Positions 20,856 through 30,095 are shown, counted from the first letter of the stretch. The stretch is DNA of 64,000 nucleotides from Halobacillus mangrovi (GCF_002097535.1 NZ_CP020772.1:3867501-3931500), one strand, 5' to 3'. Program-made: numbers and translations. Notes: generated by a model from the sequence alone, not told the origin.

Positions 20856-21770
20856 ATGGATAAGCCTCCATTTCATCCATATATAATTTTATTGATCGGG
20901 GTGTTATCCATTTCCACGGCAGCCATTTTTGTAAAGCTAGCCGGGGATACCCCTGCTTCCATTATTGCTTTTTACCGTTTGTCACTAGCGGTTATTATTA
21001 TGTCTCCTTATGTAGTATGGAAACATGCAGATGAGCTTAAACAAATTCACAGGAAAGATTGGATTCTTGCCGTTTTATCCGGTATCTTTCTGGCTTTTCA
21101 TTTCATCTTTTGGTTTCAGTCTCTAAACTATACGTCTGTCGCCAGTTCAGTCGTGCTCGTATCTCTACAACCGATATTTGCCTTTATCGGTACGTATATT
21201 TTCTTTAAGGAGCGTTTTACTGTTGGAGCAGTCCTCAGTCTGATTATTACGATCACAGGAAGTGTCATCATCAGCTGGGGTGATTTCCAGATCAGCGGAC
21301 TGGCCCTGCTTGGTGACATGCTTGCACTGTTAGGTGCCTTTACGGTCACAGGCTACTTTTTGCTTGGACAAAATTTGCGAAAGAGGCTTTCCTTGATGAC
21401 CTATACGTTTATTGTTTATGGAATGGCTTCCTTAACATTATTGCTTTATAACGTGATCGTTAATCAACCATTTACAGGATATGGTGGAGAGCAATGGATT
21501 ATTTTCTTTGGATTAGCGATCATTCCAACCTTTTTCGGCCATTCGTTATTCAACTGGACCTTGAAATGGCTGAGTACTTCAACCATATCAATGGCCGTGT
21601 TGCTTGAACCAATAGGAGCTTCCCTACTGGCTTATTGGATTCTTGACGAAGGGGTGACCTGGACGCAATGGCTGGGCGGGTCCATCGTTATTTTTGGATT
21701 GATGATGTTTATTTTCAGTACAACGAAAAAGGTAAAGCCGAAAATTACACACGTCACGAACAGACAGTAA
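20856..21770 (+). CDS. EamA/DMT family transporter
   Basis: 304 residues from ATG at 20,856 (AAAGGAGGG before it). Ten predicted membrane segments arranged as two EamA repeats (about 8-140 and 150-290), e.g. STAAIFVKLAGDTP and FLALFGAFTV-like helices. Family members export metabolites or amino acids; the substrate cannot be told from sequence. It is divergent from cshA. Confidence 0.88.
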   Translation: MDKPPFHPYIILLIGVLSISTAAIFVKLAGDTPASIIAFYRLSLAVIIMSPYVVWKHADELKQIHRKDWILAVLSGIFLAFHFIFWFQSLNYTSVASSVVLVSLQPIFAFIGTYIFFKERFTVGAVLSLIITITGSVIISWGDFQISGLALLGDMLALLGAFTVTGYFLLGQNLRKRLSLMTYTFIVYGMASLTLLLYNVIVNQPFTGYGGEQWIIFFGLAIIPTFFGHSLFNWTLKWLSTSTISMAVLLEPIGASLLAYWILDEGVTWTQWLGGSIVIFGLMMFIFSTTKKVKPKITHVTNRQ

Positions 21771-21827
21771 GGCCGGCTTTTTTTGCTATAATAATAGCAC
21801 GACCAATACTCGAGAGCAGGTGAATGA

Positions 21828-22685
21828 ATGACTATCAGAATTATCATAGATGGCGGAGGAGATTTGCCCGACAGCATGAGAGAGCGACACAAGGTCATAA
21901 GCGTGCCTTTGAACCTCCATTTCGGGGAGGAACAATACAAAACAGGCGAAACCATTGATCTGCCCACCTTCTATAAAAAATTAAAACAATCGGACGAGCT
22001 GCCGCGCTCTTCTTCTCCAAGCCCAAATGATTTTTACGAAAAATATAAAGAGGTGGATCCGTCCGAGGATATTCTTATTCTTGCCATGACCCGCGGATTA
22101 AGCAGTACGTATGACAGTGCGGTGATCGGAAAAAACATGCTGCTTGAAGAGGAGCCTGACCGCCGGATTGCTGTATTAAATACCAAGACAGCTTCCTGCG
22201 GGATTGCACTCCTGTTTCGTGAGGCCACAGAAAAAATTGAAGAGGGTCTCGATTTTGAAGCCGTTGTCGCTCATATGGAAGACCGTATTGAGAAAACGAC
22301 GACCTTATTTATCCTCAAGACATTGGAAAACGTCATTAAAGGCGGCCGCTTGGATAAGGTAAAAGGAGCGCTAGCCAAAACGTTGAATATCAAGTTGCTA
22401 ATGAAAGCCAGTGACGACGAAGGATCAGTAGAAGTCACTGAAAAAGTAAGAGGGAACAAAAAATCCATACGAAGATTTGTAGAGCAGATCGGCGAATACG
22501 CTCATAATCTTGAGGACCGCGTCATCGCCTTATCTCATTGCAATGATGAACCTAGAGGAAGGAAAGTGCTTGAGAACATTCGAGATAAATACAACTTCAA
22601 GGATGAATTATTCATGGAAACAGGGCCACTTATTTCTACGTATGCTGGTGAAGGCGGACTGGTTATAGCCTTTTTCAAAGACTAA
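21828..22685 (+). CDS. DegV family fatty acid-binding protein
   Basis: 285 residues. Begins IRIIIDGGGDLPD, the DegV N-terminal motif, with the SSPSPNDF segment and the GGRLDKVKGAL motif (about 166) conserved. DegV/FakB proteins bind a fatty acid and present it to the FakA kinase for phospholipid synthesis. A TATAAT lies at about 21,786-21,791, close upstream, so it probably has its own promoter. Confidence 0.92.
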   Translation: MTIRIIIDGGGDLPDSMRERHKVISVPLNLHFGEEQYKTGETIDLPTFYKKLKQSDELPRSSSPSPNDFYEKYKEVDPSEDILILAMTRGLSSTYDSAVIGKNMLLEEEPDRRIAVLNTKTASCGIALLFREATEKIEEGLDFEAVVAHMEDRIEKTTTLFILKTLENVIKGGRLDKVKGALAKTLNIKLLMKASDDEGSVEVTEKVRGNKKSIRRFVEQIGEYAHNLEDRVIALSHCNDEPRGRKVLENIRDKYNFKDELFMETGPLISTYAGEGGLVIAFFKD

Positions 22686-22734
22686 GATCAAAAGTGAAGG
22701 TCCATGGAGTGGATGGCTTCTTATCAACTCGATT

Positions 22735-22775
22735 GATTAACTTATGACCTCGAGGGGCAAGACGCTGAATTCAAC
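22735..22775. repeat. type 2 repeat remnant (3' end only)
   Basis: TTATGACCTCGAGGGGC followed by GACGCTG resembles the end of the element at 14,655-14,860. The 5' part is missing. Confidence 0.45.
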
Positions 22776-22796
22776 CTTACACATTTCCTGAATAAT

Positions 22797-22832
22797 AAAA
22801 ACGTCAGAGGATAACAGCGTCCTCTGACGTTT
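22797..22832. terminator. bidirectional terminator between degV and MFS genes
   Basis: AAACGTCAGAGG pairs perfectly with CCTCTGACGTTT. It serves the convergent genes on either side. Confidence 0.85.
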
Positions 22833-22837
22833 CTTTA

Positions 22838-24118
22838 TTATTCCTGATGATAGTCTTCATACCTCGGCTGTGGTGAAAGCAAAGCCAATATTCCTGCGGT
22901 AATTGGAAAAAGCAGTGTAAGCAGGATAATCTCTTGATAGCCTCCGAGCCAATCGTAAAATATACCGAATGGCAGAGGCCCAAGAGCTGAGCCGATCACC
23001 ATAACGGTCTGCGCGAGCCCTTTGATGCTTCCGAGATGTTCGCGCCCGAAGTAATTTGGCCATACAATGTTCAATACAATCCGCTCGAATCCATTGACAC
23101 ATCCCCATATCACTCCAAATACTACAGCCAATACCCACGTATCTGTAACCAGGAGGATCAATAAGGTAAGGATGTGTCCGAAGAAAGTGATAGCAAGAAT
23201 ATAATGGACTTGAAAACGGTCGACTAAATAACCGGAGACAAATGTGACTGGGAAGCCTATGATTGCCATTAAGGTCAGTACCATAGCGGCTATCCCTGTA
23301 TCTAGGCCGCGCAAGTCCATAATGGATACAATGTGAAAAGTCACAGCCGTATTCACAAGCGCCGGGACAATCACACAGAACAAAACGAACCAGAAAGCTC
23401 TCGTGCTCATCGCTTCTTTTAATGTCCAGCTTTTTTCATTAACATCCACATTTGGATTCAAGCTTTTTTGACCTTTTATTGGTCTTGGCGTGCCATCTGG
23501 AATTTCCCCTACATCTTTAGGCTGGTTCCTGACGAATAGAAAAGCAAGCGGGACAAACAGCACAAGAACAGCCACTCCCCATATTCCCCATGTCATCCGC
23601 CAGCCGAACGATTCGATCATCCAAGTATTCAACGGCGGCAGCAAAGCAGAACTTGCAAATCCGCCGATTGCCATCACACTTAAGGCCCTGCCTCTTTTCC
23701 GTATAAACCACTGGGGAACAAGCGTATTAGGAATGAGTGTCATGGAACCTTGACCAAATAAACGAATCATAAAAAATCCTAAAAACATCATAATCGGTCC
23801 AAGCAAAAAGGCGTTCCAAAATAATGCCAGGGAAAGCAGTGCACCAATTGCGACCATCATTACTCTTTGCCCGAAGCGGTCCACGAGTCTTCCCATCATG
23901 AAAAGAGCGAAACCAGCACAGAGCGTTGCACCCGAATAGATCCCCGAAACTAGTGATCTTGAATAATCAAAATCTTGTATGTAGTAATCTATGAAAATAG
24001 AAACAGAATACGTCTGTCCCGGACCAGAAAAAAACACACTAAGTCCAGCAATGACAACTATGATCCACCCATAATAAAAAGGAGGTTGGACCGGTAGTTT
24101 TGAATGAAACTTACTCAT
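22838..24118 (-). CDS. MFS transporter, OFA/monocarboxylate-type
   Basis: 426 residues from ATG at 24,118 (GGGGG upstream); the 26-codon extension runs back into the neighbouring hydrolase gene. Twelve membrane segments. N-terminal FYYGWIIVVIAGLSVFFSGP and the loop GRLVDRFGQR are typical of the oxalate-formate antiporter / monocarboxylate group. Substrate unknown, probably a small organic acid. It closely follows the hydrolase gene (20 bp), so the two may share a transcript. Confidence 0.88.
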   Translation of the reverse strand: MSKFHSKLPVQPPFYYGWIIVVIAGLSVFFSGPGQTYSVSIFIDYYIQDFDYSRSLVSGIYSGATLCAGFALFMMGRLVDRFGQRVMMVAIGALLSLALFWNAFLLGPIMMFLGFFMIRLFGQGSMTLIPNTLVPQWFIRKRGRALSVMAIGGFASSALLPPLNTWMIESFGWRMTWGIWGVAVLVLFVPLAFLFVRNQPKDVGEIPDGTPRPIKGQKSLNPNVDVNEKSWTLKEAMSTRAFWFVLFCVIVPALVNTAVTFHIVSIMDLRGLDTGIAAMVLTLMAIIGFPVTFVSGYLVDRFQVHYILAITFFGHILTLLILLVTDTWVLAVVFGVIWGCVNGFERIVLNIVWPNYFGREHLGSIKGLAQTVMVIGSALGPLPFGIFYDWLGGYQEIILLTLLFPITAGILALLSPQPRYEDYHQE

Positions 24119-24138
24119 CGATCTTACCCCCTGTTCCT

Positions 24139-24825
24139 TTAACCTAAGAATTCTAATACCTTCTGACACAGCTCGTCCCTGTCGTCTCCGTGGCAAATAA
24201 GATGCTTGGATTGCTTCAAAAACAGCAATTCTTTATCTTCAGCCGGTATTTCCTCATTTAAGAATTCAGCCGCCTTACGAGGTACCATTCCATCAAGCTC
24301 CCCTTGAACGATCAATACAGGACAATGTACTTGTCCAAGATATGGCCGTGTGAATTGGACACACTTCATAAATTGAATCGTTGAAAAAAGGTACGTATCC
24401 TTCATTTTCTTTTTGTAGCGCTTAAACAATTCGTTTGAGCCCAAAGCTCCTTTCCAGGCGTCCATCACCATTTCACCGATGTCTTTAAGCATTTGAGAAA
24501 TGCTAATGTACTTCCCGGCCGCAGATAACAAAACTAGCCGCTCAATATCATATTTGGCCGCTAAATAAGCTGCAATCATACCGCCCATTGAAAAACCAAC
24601 AAGCACTACAGTATCATTTCTTTCAACCAAACCTAATAAAGCTAACTCTGCTGTAGCAATCCATTCCTGATAATAATGACCTTCTAAATCCAAGTCTTCC
24701 CCGTGTCCAGGCAAAGTTGGATTTGCTAACTCCCAATCCGTTCTGTTCTTAAGAAAATCAACCAGGGGCTGTACTTCCTCAGGACTTCCTGTGTACCCAT
24801 GAATACATAGACAACCAACACTCAT
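24139..24825 (-). CDS. alpha/beta hydrolase, Est30/YvaK-like carboxylesterase
   Basis: 228 residues. Oxyanion segment CLCIHGYTGSPEEV, nucleophile GFSMGG (Ser about 100), acid in GELDGMV and His in KHLICHGD: a complete triad. Best resembles small Bacillus carboxylesterases / monoacylglycerol lipases. The natural substrate is unknown. Confidence 0.9.
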   Translation of the reverse strand: MSVGCLCIHGYTGSPEEVQPLVDFLKNRTDWELANPTLPGHGEDLDLEGHYYQEWIATAELALLGLVERNDTVVLVGFSMGGMIAAYLAAKYDIERLVLLSAAGKYISISQMLKDIGEMVMDAWKGALGSNELFKRYKKKMKDTYLFSTIQFMKCVQFTRPYLGQVHCPVLIVQGELDGMVPRKAAEFLNEEIPAEDKELLFLKQSKHLICHGDDRDELCQKVLEFLG

Positions 24826-24878
24826 TTTCCTGCCTCCGACTTTTTAAACTCGTACAATAGATCATCCCTATAGAAAAT

Positions 24879-24904
24879 ACGCGCTACAGCAAGTGGCAGC
24901 GCGT
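24879..24904 (-). terminator. possible terminator after yppG-like gene
   Basis: ACGCGCT and AGCGCGT form a 7-bp GC-rich stem; the minus-strand tail ATTTTCTATAG is a weak U tract. Confidence 0.4.
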
Positions 24905-24905
24905 G

Positions 24906-25283
24906 TTATTTAATACCTTTTACAAAAGATCCAATTCCTTTAACGATAGGACTTACTTGCTTCACTGTTTTCATAACTTGCCCTGTCGTTGACATCATTT
25001 TATCCAAATCCAGTTGGCCTTCTTCATCCTGAAAATAATTCATAAATGTTTTAGGAATCGCACCTACATTCATAGAAGAGTTCGCATTTCCATTTTCAGT
25101 ATAACCGGCGTAGTCGTAACTATACATATAAGGATTCTGATAAGTGTACACGCCCTGTTGAGGAGGGGTAAAGTTCCACTCATTGGCGTAATTTTGGACG
25201 CCAGGCTGATAATAAGGATAATTTGTCGGCATACGATACCATTGCTGTTGATTTTGATATGGGTATTGATAATAAGGATACAT
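24906..25283 (-). CDS. YppG-like protein, Tyr/Gln-rich (possible spore coat component)
   Basis: 125 residues from ATG at 25,283 (AGGTGG 8 bases before). The N-terminal ~60 residues are very rich in Tyr, Pro, Gln and Asn (runs such as YPYYQYPYQNQQQW). The C-terminal ~50 residues (KTFMNYFQDEEGQLDLDK ... KGIGSFVKG) look like the YppG domain. Tyr-rich low-complexity proteins of this type are often spore coat proteins; here that is inference. Confidence 0.7.
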   Translation of the reverse strand: MYPYYQYPYQNQQQWYRMPTNYPYYQPGVQNYANEWNFTPPQQGVYTYQNPYMYSYDYAGYTENGNANSSMNVGAIPKTFMNYFQDEEGQLDLDKMMSTTGQVMKTVKQVSPIVKGIGSFVKGIK

Positions 25284-25342
25284 AGGAGGTTCCACCTTTA
25301 ACGTGTTTACTTCAGCCTATGTCATCACAAAGAAAAGAGTGT

Positions 25343-25374
25343 AAAAAAAAAGCAAGTGATATGGAAATCACTTG
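25343..25374 (-). terminator. terminator after the glutaredoxin-like gene
   Basis: CAAGTGAT and ATCACTTG form an 8-bp stem followed on the minus strand by GC and a run of nine T. Confidence 0.85.
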
Positions 25375-25378
25375 GGTC

Positions 25379-25660
25379 TTAAGAAAAGTTCATAGCATCT
25401 TTATCAATAAAACGTTCTTCGTAGGGGATCCCTAACGTACGTTTTAATTTCCGTACTTGAAAACCTAATATTTTTTCGCCATCAATAAAAGTGGCTGGTG
25501 TACCATAAATTCTTTTACTTTGAAGCTCTTTGAAATACTCCCGGTTTTCAGATACATTCCGTTCTTCAAAGTCTACACCCCACTCAGAAAGCTTAGCAAT
25601 CACGTGTTCACACTGGGTACAATTTCGACTGGTATACACCACAACGTTCGAATTACTCAA
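25379..25660 (-). CDS. glutaredoxin-family thiol protein
   Basis: 93 residues from TTG at 25,660 (AGGGAGGG 7 bases before). Thioredoxin-fold protein with CTQC at residues 14-17 and the cis-proline segment GTPATFIDG, hence a likely thiol-disulfide exchange protein. A sequence matching the sigma-B consensus lies about 50 bp upstream, so it probably belongs to the general stress regulon. Confidence 0.85.
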   Translation of the reverse strand: MSNSNVVVYTSRNCTQCEHVIAKLSEWGVDFEERNVSENREYFKELQSKRIYGTPATFIDGEKILGFQVRKLKRTLGIPYEERFIDKDAMNFS

Positions 25661-25707
25661 TAGGTGACCCTCCCTTGCCAACTACTCTCTCTTTTTATTA
25701 TTGTTCG

Positions 25708-25733
25708 TTACCCGGAATCAAAAATTGTTAAAC
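25708..25733 (-). promoter_or_regulatory. sigma-B promoter of the glutaredoxin-like gene
   Basis: GTTTAA, 14 bp, GGGTAA on the minus strand: identical hexamers and spacing to the rsbV promoter in this window. Confidence 0.75.
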
Positions 25734-25764
25734 CATTTTTATGATAAATTGTACCTAGTGATAT

Positions 25765-25788
25765 GTAAAGAGGCAAGCGCCTCTTTAC
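25765..25788. repeat. perfect palindrome at the end of the SDR gene
   Basis: GTAAAGAGGC and GCCTCTTTAC are separated by 4 bases, just after the stop of the gene at 25,791. No U tract follows on the minus strand, so it may stabilise the mRNA end rather than terminate. Confidence 0.6.
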
Positions 25789-25790
25789 AC

Positions 25791-26423
25791 TTAGTAAGCT
25801 AACACGTCTTCTAATTGCTGTTCACCGCTGATAAGATCAAAGCTCTTATTTTCAGCTCTCGGTACTGACAACAGATAGACGAGCGTTTCCGCAACATCTT
25901 CTCTTGGTATCTCTCCAAAATCATTAATGTGCTCATCAAGCTTGACCTTGCCCGTCCCCGGTTCATTAGTTAGCATTCCAGGTCTTACGACTGTATAGTT
26001 AAGACCTGAACTTTTCAAATACTCATCTGCACGGTGCTTTGCGTACAAATAGTGTCTGAGTCCATCTGGTCCTTGTTCAGGTCGGTCAGCTGCCATTGAA
26101 CTTAGCATGACGAAACGCTGGACGCCAAAATGTTTGGCATGATCAACGGCTTTAATCGCTCCTTCCTGGTCAATAAGAATAGTCTTATCCGCACCCGTAT
26201 CTGGACCGGATCCCGCCGCAAAAATAACGGCGTCGACGCCATAATAAGCTTCTTCAAACCCTTTTTCCAGGTCACCAAGAACAGTTTCAGCGCCTAATTC
26301 TTCAAATTGCGGGACTTGATCCGGATCACGGACCATGGCAACAGGTGTATGGGAGGACTCCATTAATTTTTTCACAATATGTTTACCCACTTTTCCGTTT
26401 GCGCCAATGACCAATACTTTCAC
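25791..26423 (-). CDS. atypical SDR / NAD(P)H-binding oxidoreductase (YhfK-like)
   Basis: 210 residues. N-terminal Rossmann motif GANGKVGKHIV, then AAGSGPDTGADKT, SSMAAD, and YxxxK-like YLYAKHRADEYL. The group (NmrA-like / SDR_a5) includes many stress-associated reductases of unknown substrate such as B. subtilis YhfK. Single gene. Confidence 0.85.
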   Translation of the reverse strand: MKVLVIGANGKVGKHIVKKLMESSHTPVAMVRDPDQVPQFEELGAETVLGDLEKGFEEAYYGVDAVIFAAGSGPDTGADKTILIDQEGAIKAVDHAKHFGVQRFVMLSSMAADRPEQGPDGLRHYLYAKHRADEYLKSSGLNYTVVRPGMLTNEPGTGKVKLDEHINDFGEIPREDVAETLVYLLSVPRAENKSFDLISGEQQLEDVLAY

Positions 26424-26570
26424 TGCCTTTCCCTCCTTGTTCTTTCTGCTTTCTTCTCCTGTTTTTCCCCTACTAGCTCAATCATAAACAGATCAAGCAT
26501 CTCCAGGAAGGATTTTACACTTCACTTAAAGAACTGATAAAGTAAACGATCAGTCAGGAGTTGATGTGTT

Positions 26571-27668
26571 GTGGCAAATACGTATGTGTTTTCTGGTTTC
26601 CCAGGATTTTTGGCATCGAACTTGGTGAAGGAGATTTTCTTTGAAGGTTATGCCGTAGACCGAATCTATTTGATCCACTTACGTTCTATGAAAGAACAGG
26701 CCCTCGCAAGACTTGATGAGCTATCTGAAGAGATGTACGTAGATACTGACAAATTAACCTTGGTCGAGGGAGATATCACTTTAGAAAACCTGGGCTTGGA
26801 GAAGGATATGAATGCAATCCTTCAAAAAGGTGTTACCCACTTCTTCCACCTGGCCGCTCTTTATGACCTTGCGATACCCTTGCCCGAATCATGGAACGTT
26901 AATGTGCATGGAACTCGGGAAGTAAATCGCTGGCTGAAAAATTGTTCACAGTTAGAACGATACATATACTTCAGCACGGCTTATGTATCAGGGAAAAGGG
27001 AAGGAACAATCTTTGAGCATGAACTTGTCCACGATCAAGGCTTTAAAAACCATTATGAATATACAAAATACGAAGCGGAACGTCTTGTGGAACAAGAAAA
27101 AGCTAACCTTCCGCTCACTATTATCAGGCCCGGAATCGCCATCGGTGAATCTTCCACCGGGGAAACAGTCAAATTTGATGGTCCTTACTTTATATTGAAT
27201 ATGCTCGATCGCTTTAAAGGCTCACCCCTTATCCCTTACTTTGGAGAAGGAAAAGCTAAAGTGAACCTTGTGCCACAAGACTATGTACTAAAAGCAGCGA
27301 CTTACTTAGCTCATGTATCCAAAGCTGAAGGAAAAACATACCACCTGACAGATCCTTCTCCTTATACCGCCAGAGAGATCTACAAAATGCTTTCAGAAGC
27401 CTTTATTAATAAGAAACCTAGACTTACTCTCCCTGTCTTCATGGCGAGCCGTGCTCTCAAACTCCGCTCCTTTAGAACTTGGGTTGGAATGCAACAGGAA
27501 GCGTTGGCATACTTTAACTGCCAATGTGAGTATGATACCTCAGACGCACAGAAAGATCTGAAAGGTTCAGGCATCACTTGCCCTGACCTTGCAGATTATC
27601 TCCCTGCGATCATTGATTACTACGAGCACAACAAACAAAACAAGCGCAAGCATGTGAGTATTCTTTAA
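26571..27668 (+). CDS. extended SDR family protein, acyl-CoA/thioester reductase-like
   Basis: 365 residues from GTG (AGGAG 10 bases before). N-terminal nucleotide motif GFPGFLAS replaces the usual TGxTGFLG; catalytic YxxxK is seen as YEYTK (about residue 161). The NAD_binding_4 / male-sterility type domain is used in fatty acyl-CoA reductases and thioester reductases, but here there is no carrier domain, so the substrate is open. Confidence 0.8.
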   Translation: MANTYVFSGFPGFLASNLVKEIFFEGYAVDRIYLIHLRSMKEQALARLDELSEEMYVDTDKLTLVEGDITLENLGLEKDMNAILQKGVTHFFHLAALYDLAIPLPESWNVNVHGTREVNRWLKNCSQLERYIYFSTAYVSGKREGTIFEHELVHDQGFKNHYEYTKYEAERLVEQEKANLPLTIIRPGIAIGESSTGETVKFDGPYFILNMLDRFKGSPLIPYFGEGKAKVNLVPQDYVLKAATYLAHVSKAEGKTYHLTDPSPYTAREIYKMLSEAFINKKPRLTLPVFMASRALKLRSFRTWVGMQQEALAYFNCQCEYDTSDAQKDLKGSGITCPDLADYLPAIIDYYEHNKQNKRKHVSIL

Positions 27669-27823
27669 TAGAATGTTTAACAAAATGTTATTGGTGAATG
27701 ATATGGAATTTTTTCTAGTACCATGGCTCTAACCAGCGGAAGGGTTGTGAGGAATAGTGCACTGCTGCTCCTTTTAAATAATCACTACCTTTCTTAACCC
27801 TTTACACTGTCCTTTGCGTTGAT

Positions 27824-27918
27824 GGTTTATGCAATAGGCCACACTCCTGCGGAAAATTGATCGTGAGACGAGAAGGCTCGAGCGATCGTCTATGGAATGG
27901 GAGTCTATTGCCTAACCA
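27824..27918. repeat. type 1 dispersed repeat, degenerate copy
   Basis: The 342-base gap 27,669-28,010 has no ORF. It contains imperfect arms (GGTTTATGCAATAG and CTATTGCCTAACC) around a shortened core with CTCCTGCGG, GAGACGAGAAGGCTCG and GGGAGTC words that also occur in the full copies at 36,262, 54,440 and 54,679. Confidence 0.4.
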
Positions 27919-27971
27919 TTAACCGTGTCTCTCGACATTAATCCTTTATAACACTGTCTAATAGTCCCCTA

Positions 27972-28004
27972 TAAAAAAGGCAGCGGATGATTCCGCTGCC
28001 TTTT
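27972..28004 (-). terminator. terminator of the ABC-F gene
   Basis: AAAAGGCAGCGGA pairs perfectly with TCCGCTGCCTTTT, loop of 4, T run on the minus strand. Confidence 0.88.
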
Positions 28005-28010
28005 CCTCTC

Positions 28011-29882
28011 TTATCCCATCCAACGTTCATACAGCTGCTCAATCTTATCTGTCAGCGCTTCTTTTTCCGTCTGCCATTCCATTAATCGTTCTGCATTTTC
28101 TTCCTGTAGCATTTGCTTTTCAATTGCAGATAAGGATTCTTCCAAATGTTCGATCTCTTCTTCAATGGTAGGGGTCTGATCGGGACTTGCCTTCAAAATC
28201 TCCTGTTTTACGCTCTTCCCCTGTTTTTTGGTTTCCGCTGCTTGCTGTGTCACTTTTTGAGCTTCAAGTAATTCCATCCAGCGCTCTCTCGTTTCATCAT
28301 ACGCTCCTATATAACGATGGAGTTTTCCATCAACCAAGTAGGCGGTGTCAGTAAAACACTGATTTAAAAAATAGCGATCGTGAGACACTCCGATGACTGT
28401 GCCTTCAAACTTATGGAGGGCTTCCTCGAGCACTTCTTGAGACTCAATATCGAGATGGTTCGTTGGTTCATCCAATATGAGAACGTTAATGCCCTGATGC
28501 ATAAACACAGCCAGTTTCAACCTCATTTGTTCTCCGCCACTCAAATTTCGGATCTTTTGGAACACATCGTAGCCGTAAAACATGAACCCAGCCAAAATAT
28601 GACGGGCAGTTCCTTCCGTGACCGTAATCATAGATCGGAAATAGTCGATCATCCTCTGATCGCGGTCTACCTCATGAAGGGGATTTTGTGGCAAATAACC
28701 AATTTGGATGGAAGGTCCAAGCTTGATCGTGCCCGAATCTGGCTTTTCCTCATCGAGCAGAAGACGGAGAAGCGTTGATTTTCCACTTCCATTGGTACCT
28801 ACAATGGCCAACCGGTCTTTATAGCGGACATGCAGATCGACCTGTTTTAAGATATGACGGCTGTCGTACATTTTTTGTATTCCTTCGGCGACCACAATAT
28901 CTTTGCCCGTTCTTCCTTCAGCATTCAAGGATAAGTTCATCGTTTTTGGATCAATCACCGGCCGATCTAGTTTTTCCATCCGCTCAAGTGCCTTCTCCAT
29001 ACTTTTTGCTTTCTTAAAAAGCTTCGGATTCGGAGGATTGGCCTCATTCGCCCATTGCCGCAGTCTCCGGATGGCTTCTTTCATTTTTTTGACCTTTTTT
29101 TGCTGCTCTTGATATTGATGGAACTCTGCAAGCAGCTTTTCTTCTTTTTGCTTTTCAAACGATGAATAATTTCCTTTATAGACATCAATTTCCCCTGATT
29201 CCAGGTCCATGATTGTAGTTACGATACGATCGAGAAAGTAACGATCGTGAGAAATGATACAAATCGCTCCGTTGTACTGCTTCAAGTATTCTTCCAGCCA
29301 TTCGATCGCCTGCAGATCCAAATGGTTGGTCGGCTCATCTAACAATAGTACATCCGGGTTTTCCAGCAAAAGTTTAGCCAGACCCAGCTTCGTTTTTTCT
29401 CCTCCACTCAAATGGGAAAATGGTTGGTGCAGGAGGTGGCCGATATTTAGTCCGTTCGCCACCATATCAATAGATGACTCCATTTCATATCCGCCTGCCT
29501 GGGTGAATTGATCCTGCAAGTCACCGTAAGTTGTTAAAGCTTTCTCCATTTTATCTGGGTCTGTCATTTCCTCTTCAAGTTCTTTCATACGCTTCGTCAT
29601 CTTAAAAAGTTCTTCAAAAGCCTTTTCCAAATAAGCTCTCCCTGTTCCTTCCCATTGCTCAGGGATTTGCCTTAGATATCCTATACTCAAACCTTTTTGA
29701 ATGAACAGGTCTCCCCCATCCAGTTGTTCTTCTTTTGTAATAAGCCGGAAAAGGGTGGATTTTCCGCTCCCGTTCCTGCCGACTAGTCCGACCCTCTGTC
29801 CTTCCCGCAATTCAAATTGCAAGGATTCAAAAAGGACACGGCCTGCTACGATTTTATATACATCTTTCATTGTGATCATCAT
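28011..29882 (-). CDS. ABC-F family ATPase, probable ribosome protection factor
   Basis: 623 residues, two ATP-binding domains without membrane segments. First domain: GRNGSGKST (about 35), LSGGEKTKLGLAKLLL, LLLDEPTNHLD. Second domain: GTNGSGKST (about 365), LSGGEQMRL, LILDEPTNHLD. The linker between them (about 240-325, rich in Lys/Glu plus ANPPNPKLFKKAK) is the interdomain P-site tRNA interaction motif region. A C-terminal coiled coil occupies about 565-620. ABC-F proteins act on the ribosome and several remove bound antibiotics. The leader peptide plus attenuator upstream is typical of the antibiotic-responsive members. The substrate antibiotic is not known. Confidence 0.9.
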   Translation of the reverse strand: MMITMKDVYKIVAGRVLFESLQFELREGQRVGLVGRNGSGKSTLFRLITKEEQLDGGDLFIQKGLSIGYLRQIPEQWEGTGRAYLEKAFEELFKMTKRMKELEEEMTDPDKMEKALTTYGDLQDQFTQAGGYEMESSIDMVANGLNIGHLLHQPFSHLSGGEKTKLGLAKLLLENPDVLLLDEPTNHLDLQAIEWLEEYLKQYNGAICIISHDRYFLDRIVTTIMDLESGEIDVYKGNYSSFEKQKEEKLLAEFHQYQEQQKKVKKMKEAIRRLRQWANEANPPNPKLFKKAKSMEKALERMEKLDRPVIDPKTMNLSLNAEGRTGKDIVVAEGIQKMYDSRHILKQVDLHVRYKDRLAIVGTNGSGKSTLLRLLLDEEKPDSGTIKLGPSIQIGYLPQNPLHEVDRDQRMIDYFRSMITVTEGTARHILAGFMFYGYDVFQKIRNLSGGEQMRLKLAVFMHQGINVLILDEPTNHLDIESQEVLEEALHKFEGTVIGVSHDRYFLNQCFTDTAYLVDGKLHRYIGAYDETRERWMELLEAQKVTQQAAETKKQGKSVKQEILKASPDQTPTIEEEIEHLEESLSAIEKQMLQEENAERLMEWQTEKEALTDKIEQLYERWMG

Positions 29883-29902
29883 TATTTTTTCCTCCTAAAG
29901 AC

Positions 29903-29936
29903 AAAAAAAGTCAGAGGTCCCGTTACCTCTGACTTT
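29903..29936 (-). terminator. attenuator terminator between leader peptide and ABC-F gene
   Basis: On the minus strand AAAGTCAGAGGT, loop of 6, ACCTCTGACTTT and a run of seven T: a perfect 12-bp stem with strong U tract. It ends ~20 bases before the ABC-F start codon and ~50 after the leader stop, so it stops transcription before the coding region in the default state (inference). Confidence 0.88.
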
Positions 29937-29987
29937 CTTCAGCGTCATTTGCTTATTTTTCAGGTATGAGACGTTACATTTGTTTCA

Positions 29988-30095
29988 TTATTCAGCTGTA
30001 AAATTGGACATACGTGTCCCGTTGACAGCTGAATCATGAGTTTGCGCACGGCGGATGTAATTCATTTGGAATCCAACAACGTGCTTCTGTAACAT
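29988..30095 (-). CDS. 35-residue leader peptide of the ABC-F gene
   Basis: ATG at 30,095 with AGGAGG 8 bases upstream; encodes MLQKHVVGFQMNYIRR and a further 19 residues before TAA. The upstream in-frame ATG (30,101) is too close to the ribosome site. The last third of the ORF is also an RNA hairpin: TTCAGCTGT / ACAGCTGAA (29,991-30,033) with an inner GGACA/TGTCC. A stalled ribosome on the leader would disturb this structure and could alter formation of the downstream terminator. The peptide is not a family I recognise. Confidence 0.7.
   Translation of the reverse strand: MLQKHVVGFQMNYIRRAQTHDSAVNGTRMSNFTAE

Noticed and set aside
20665..20880. 71-codon minus-strand ORF including the cshA leader
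   Set aside because: Crosses the divergent promoter region and the DMT start; no ribosome site. A 28-29 codon leader ORF inside it is possible but unsupported.
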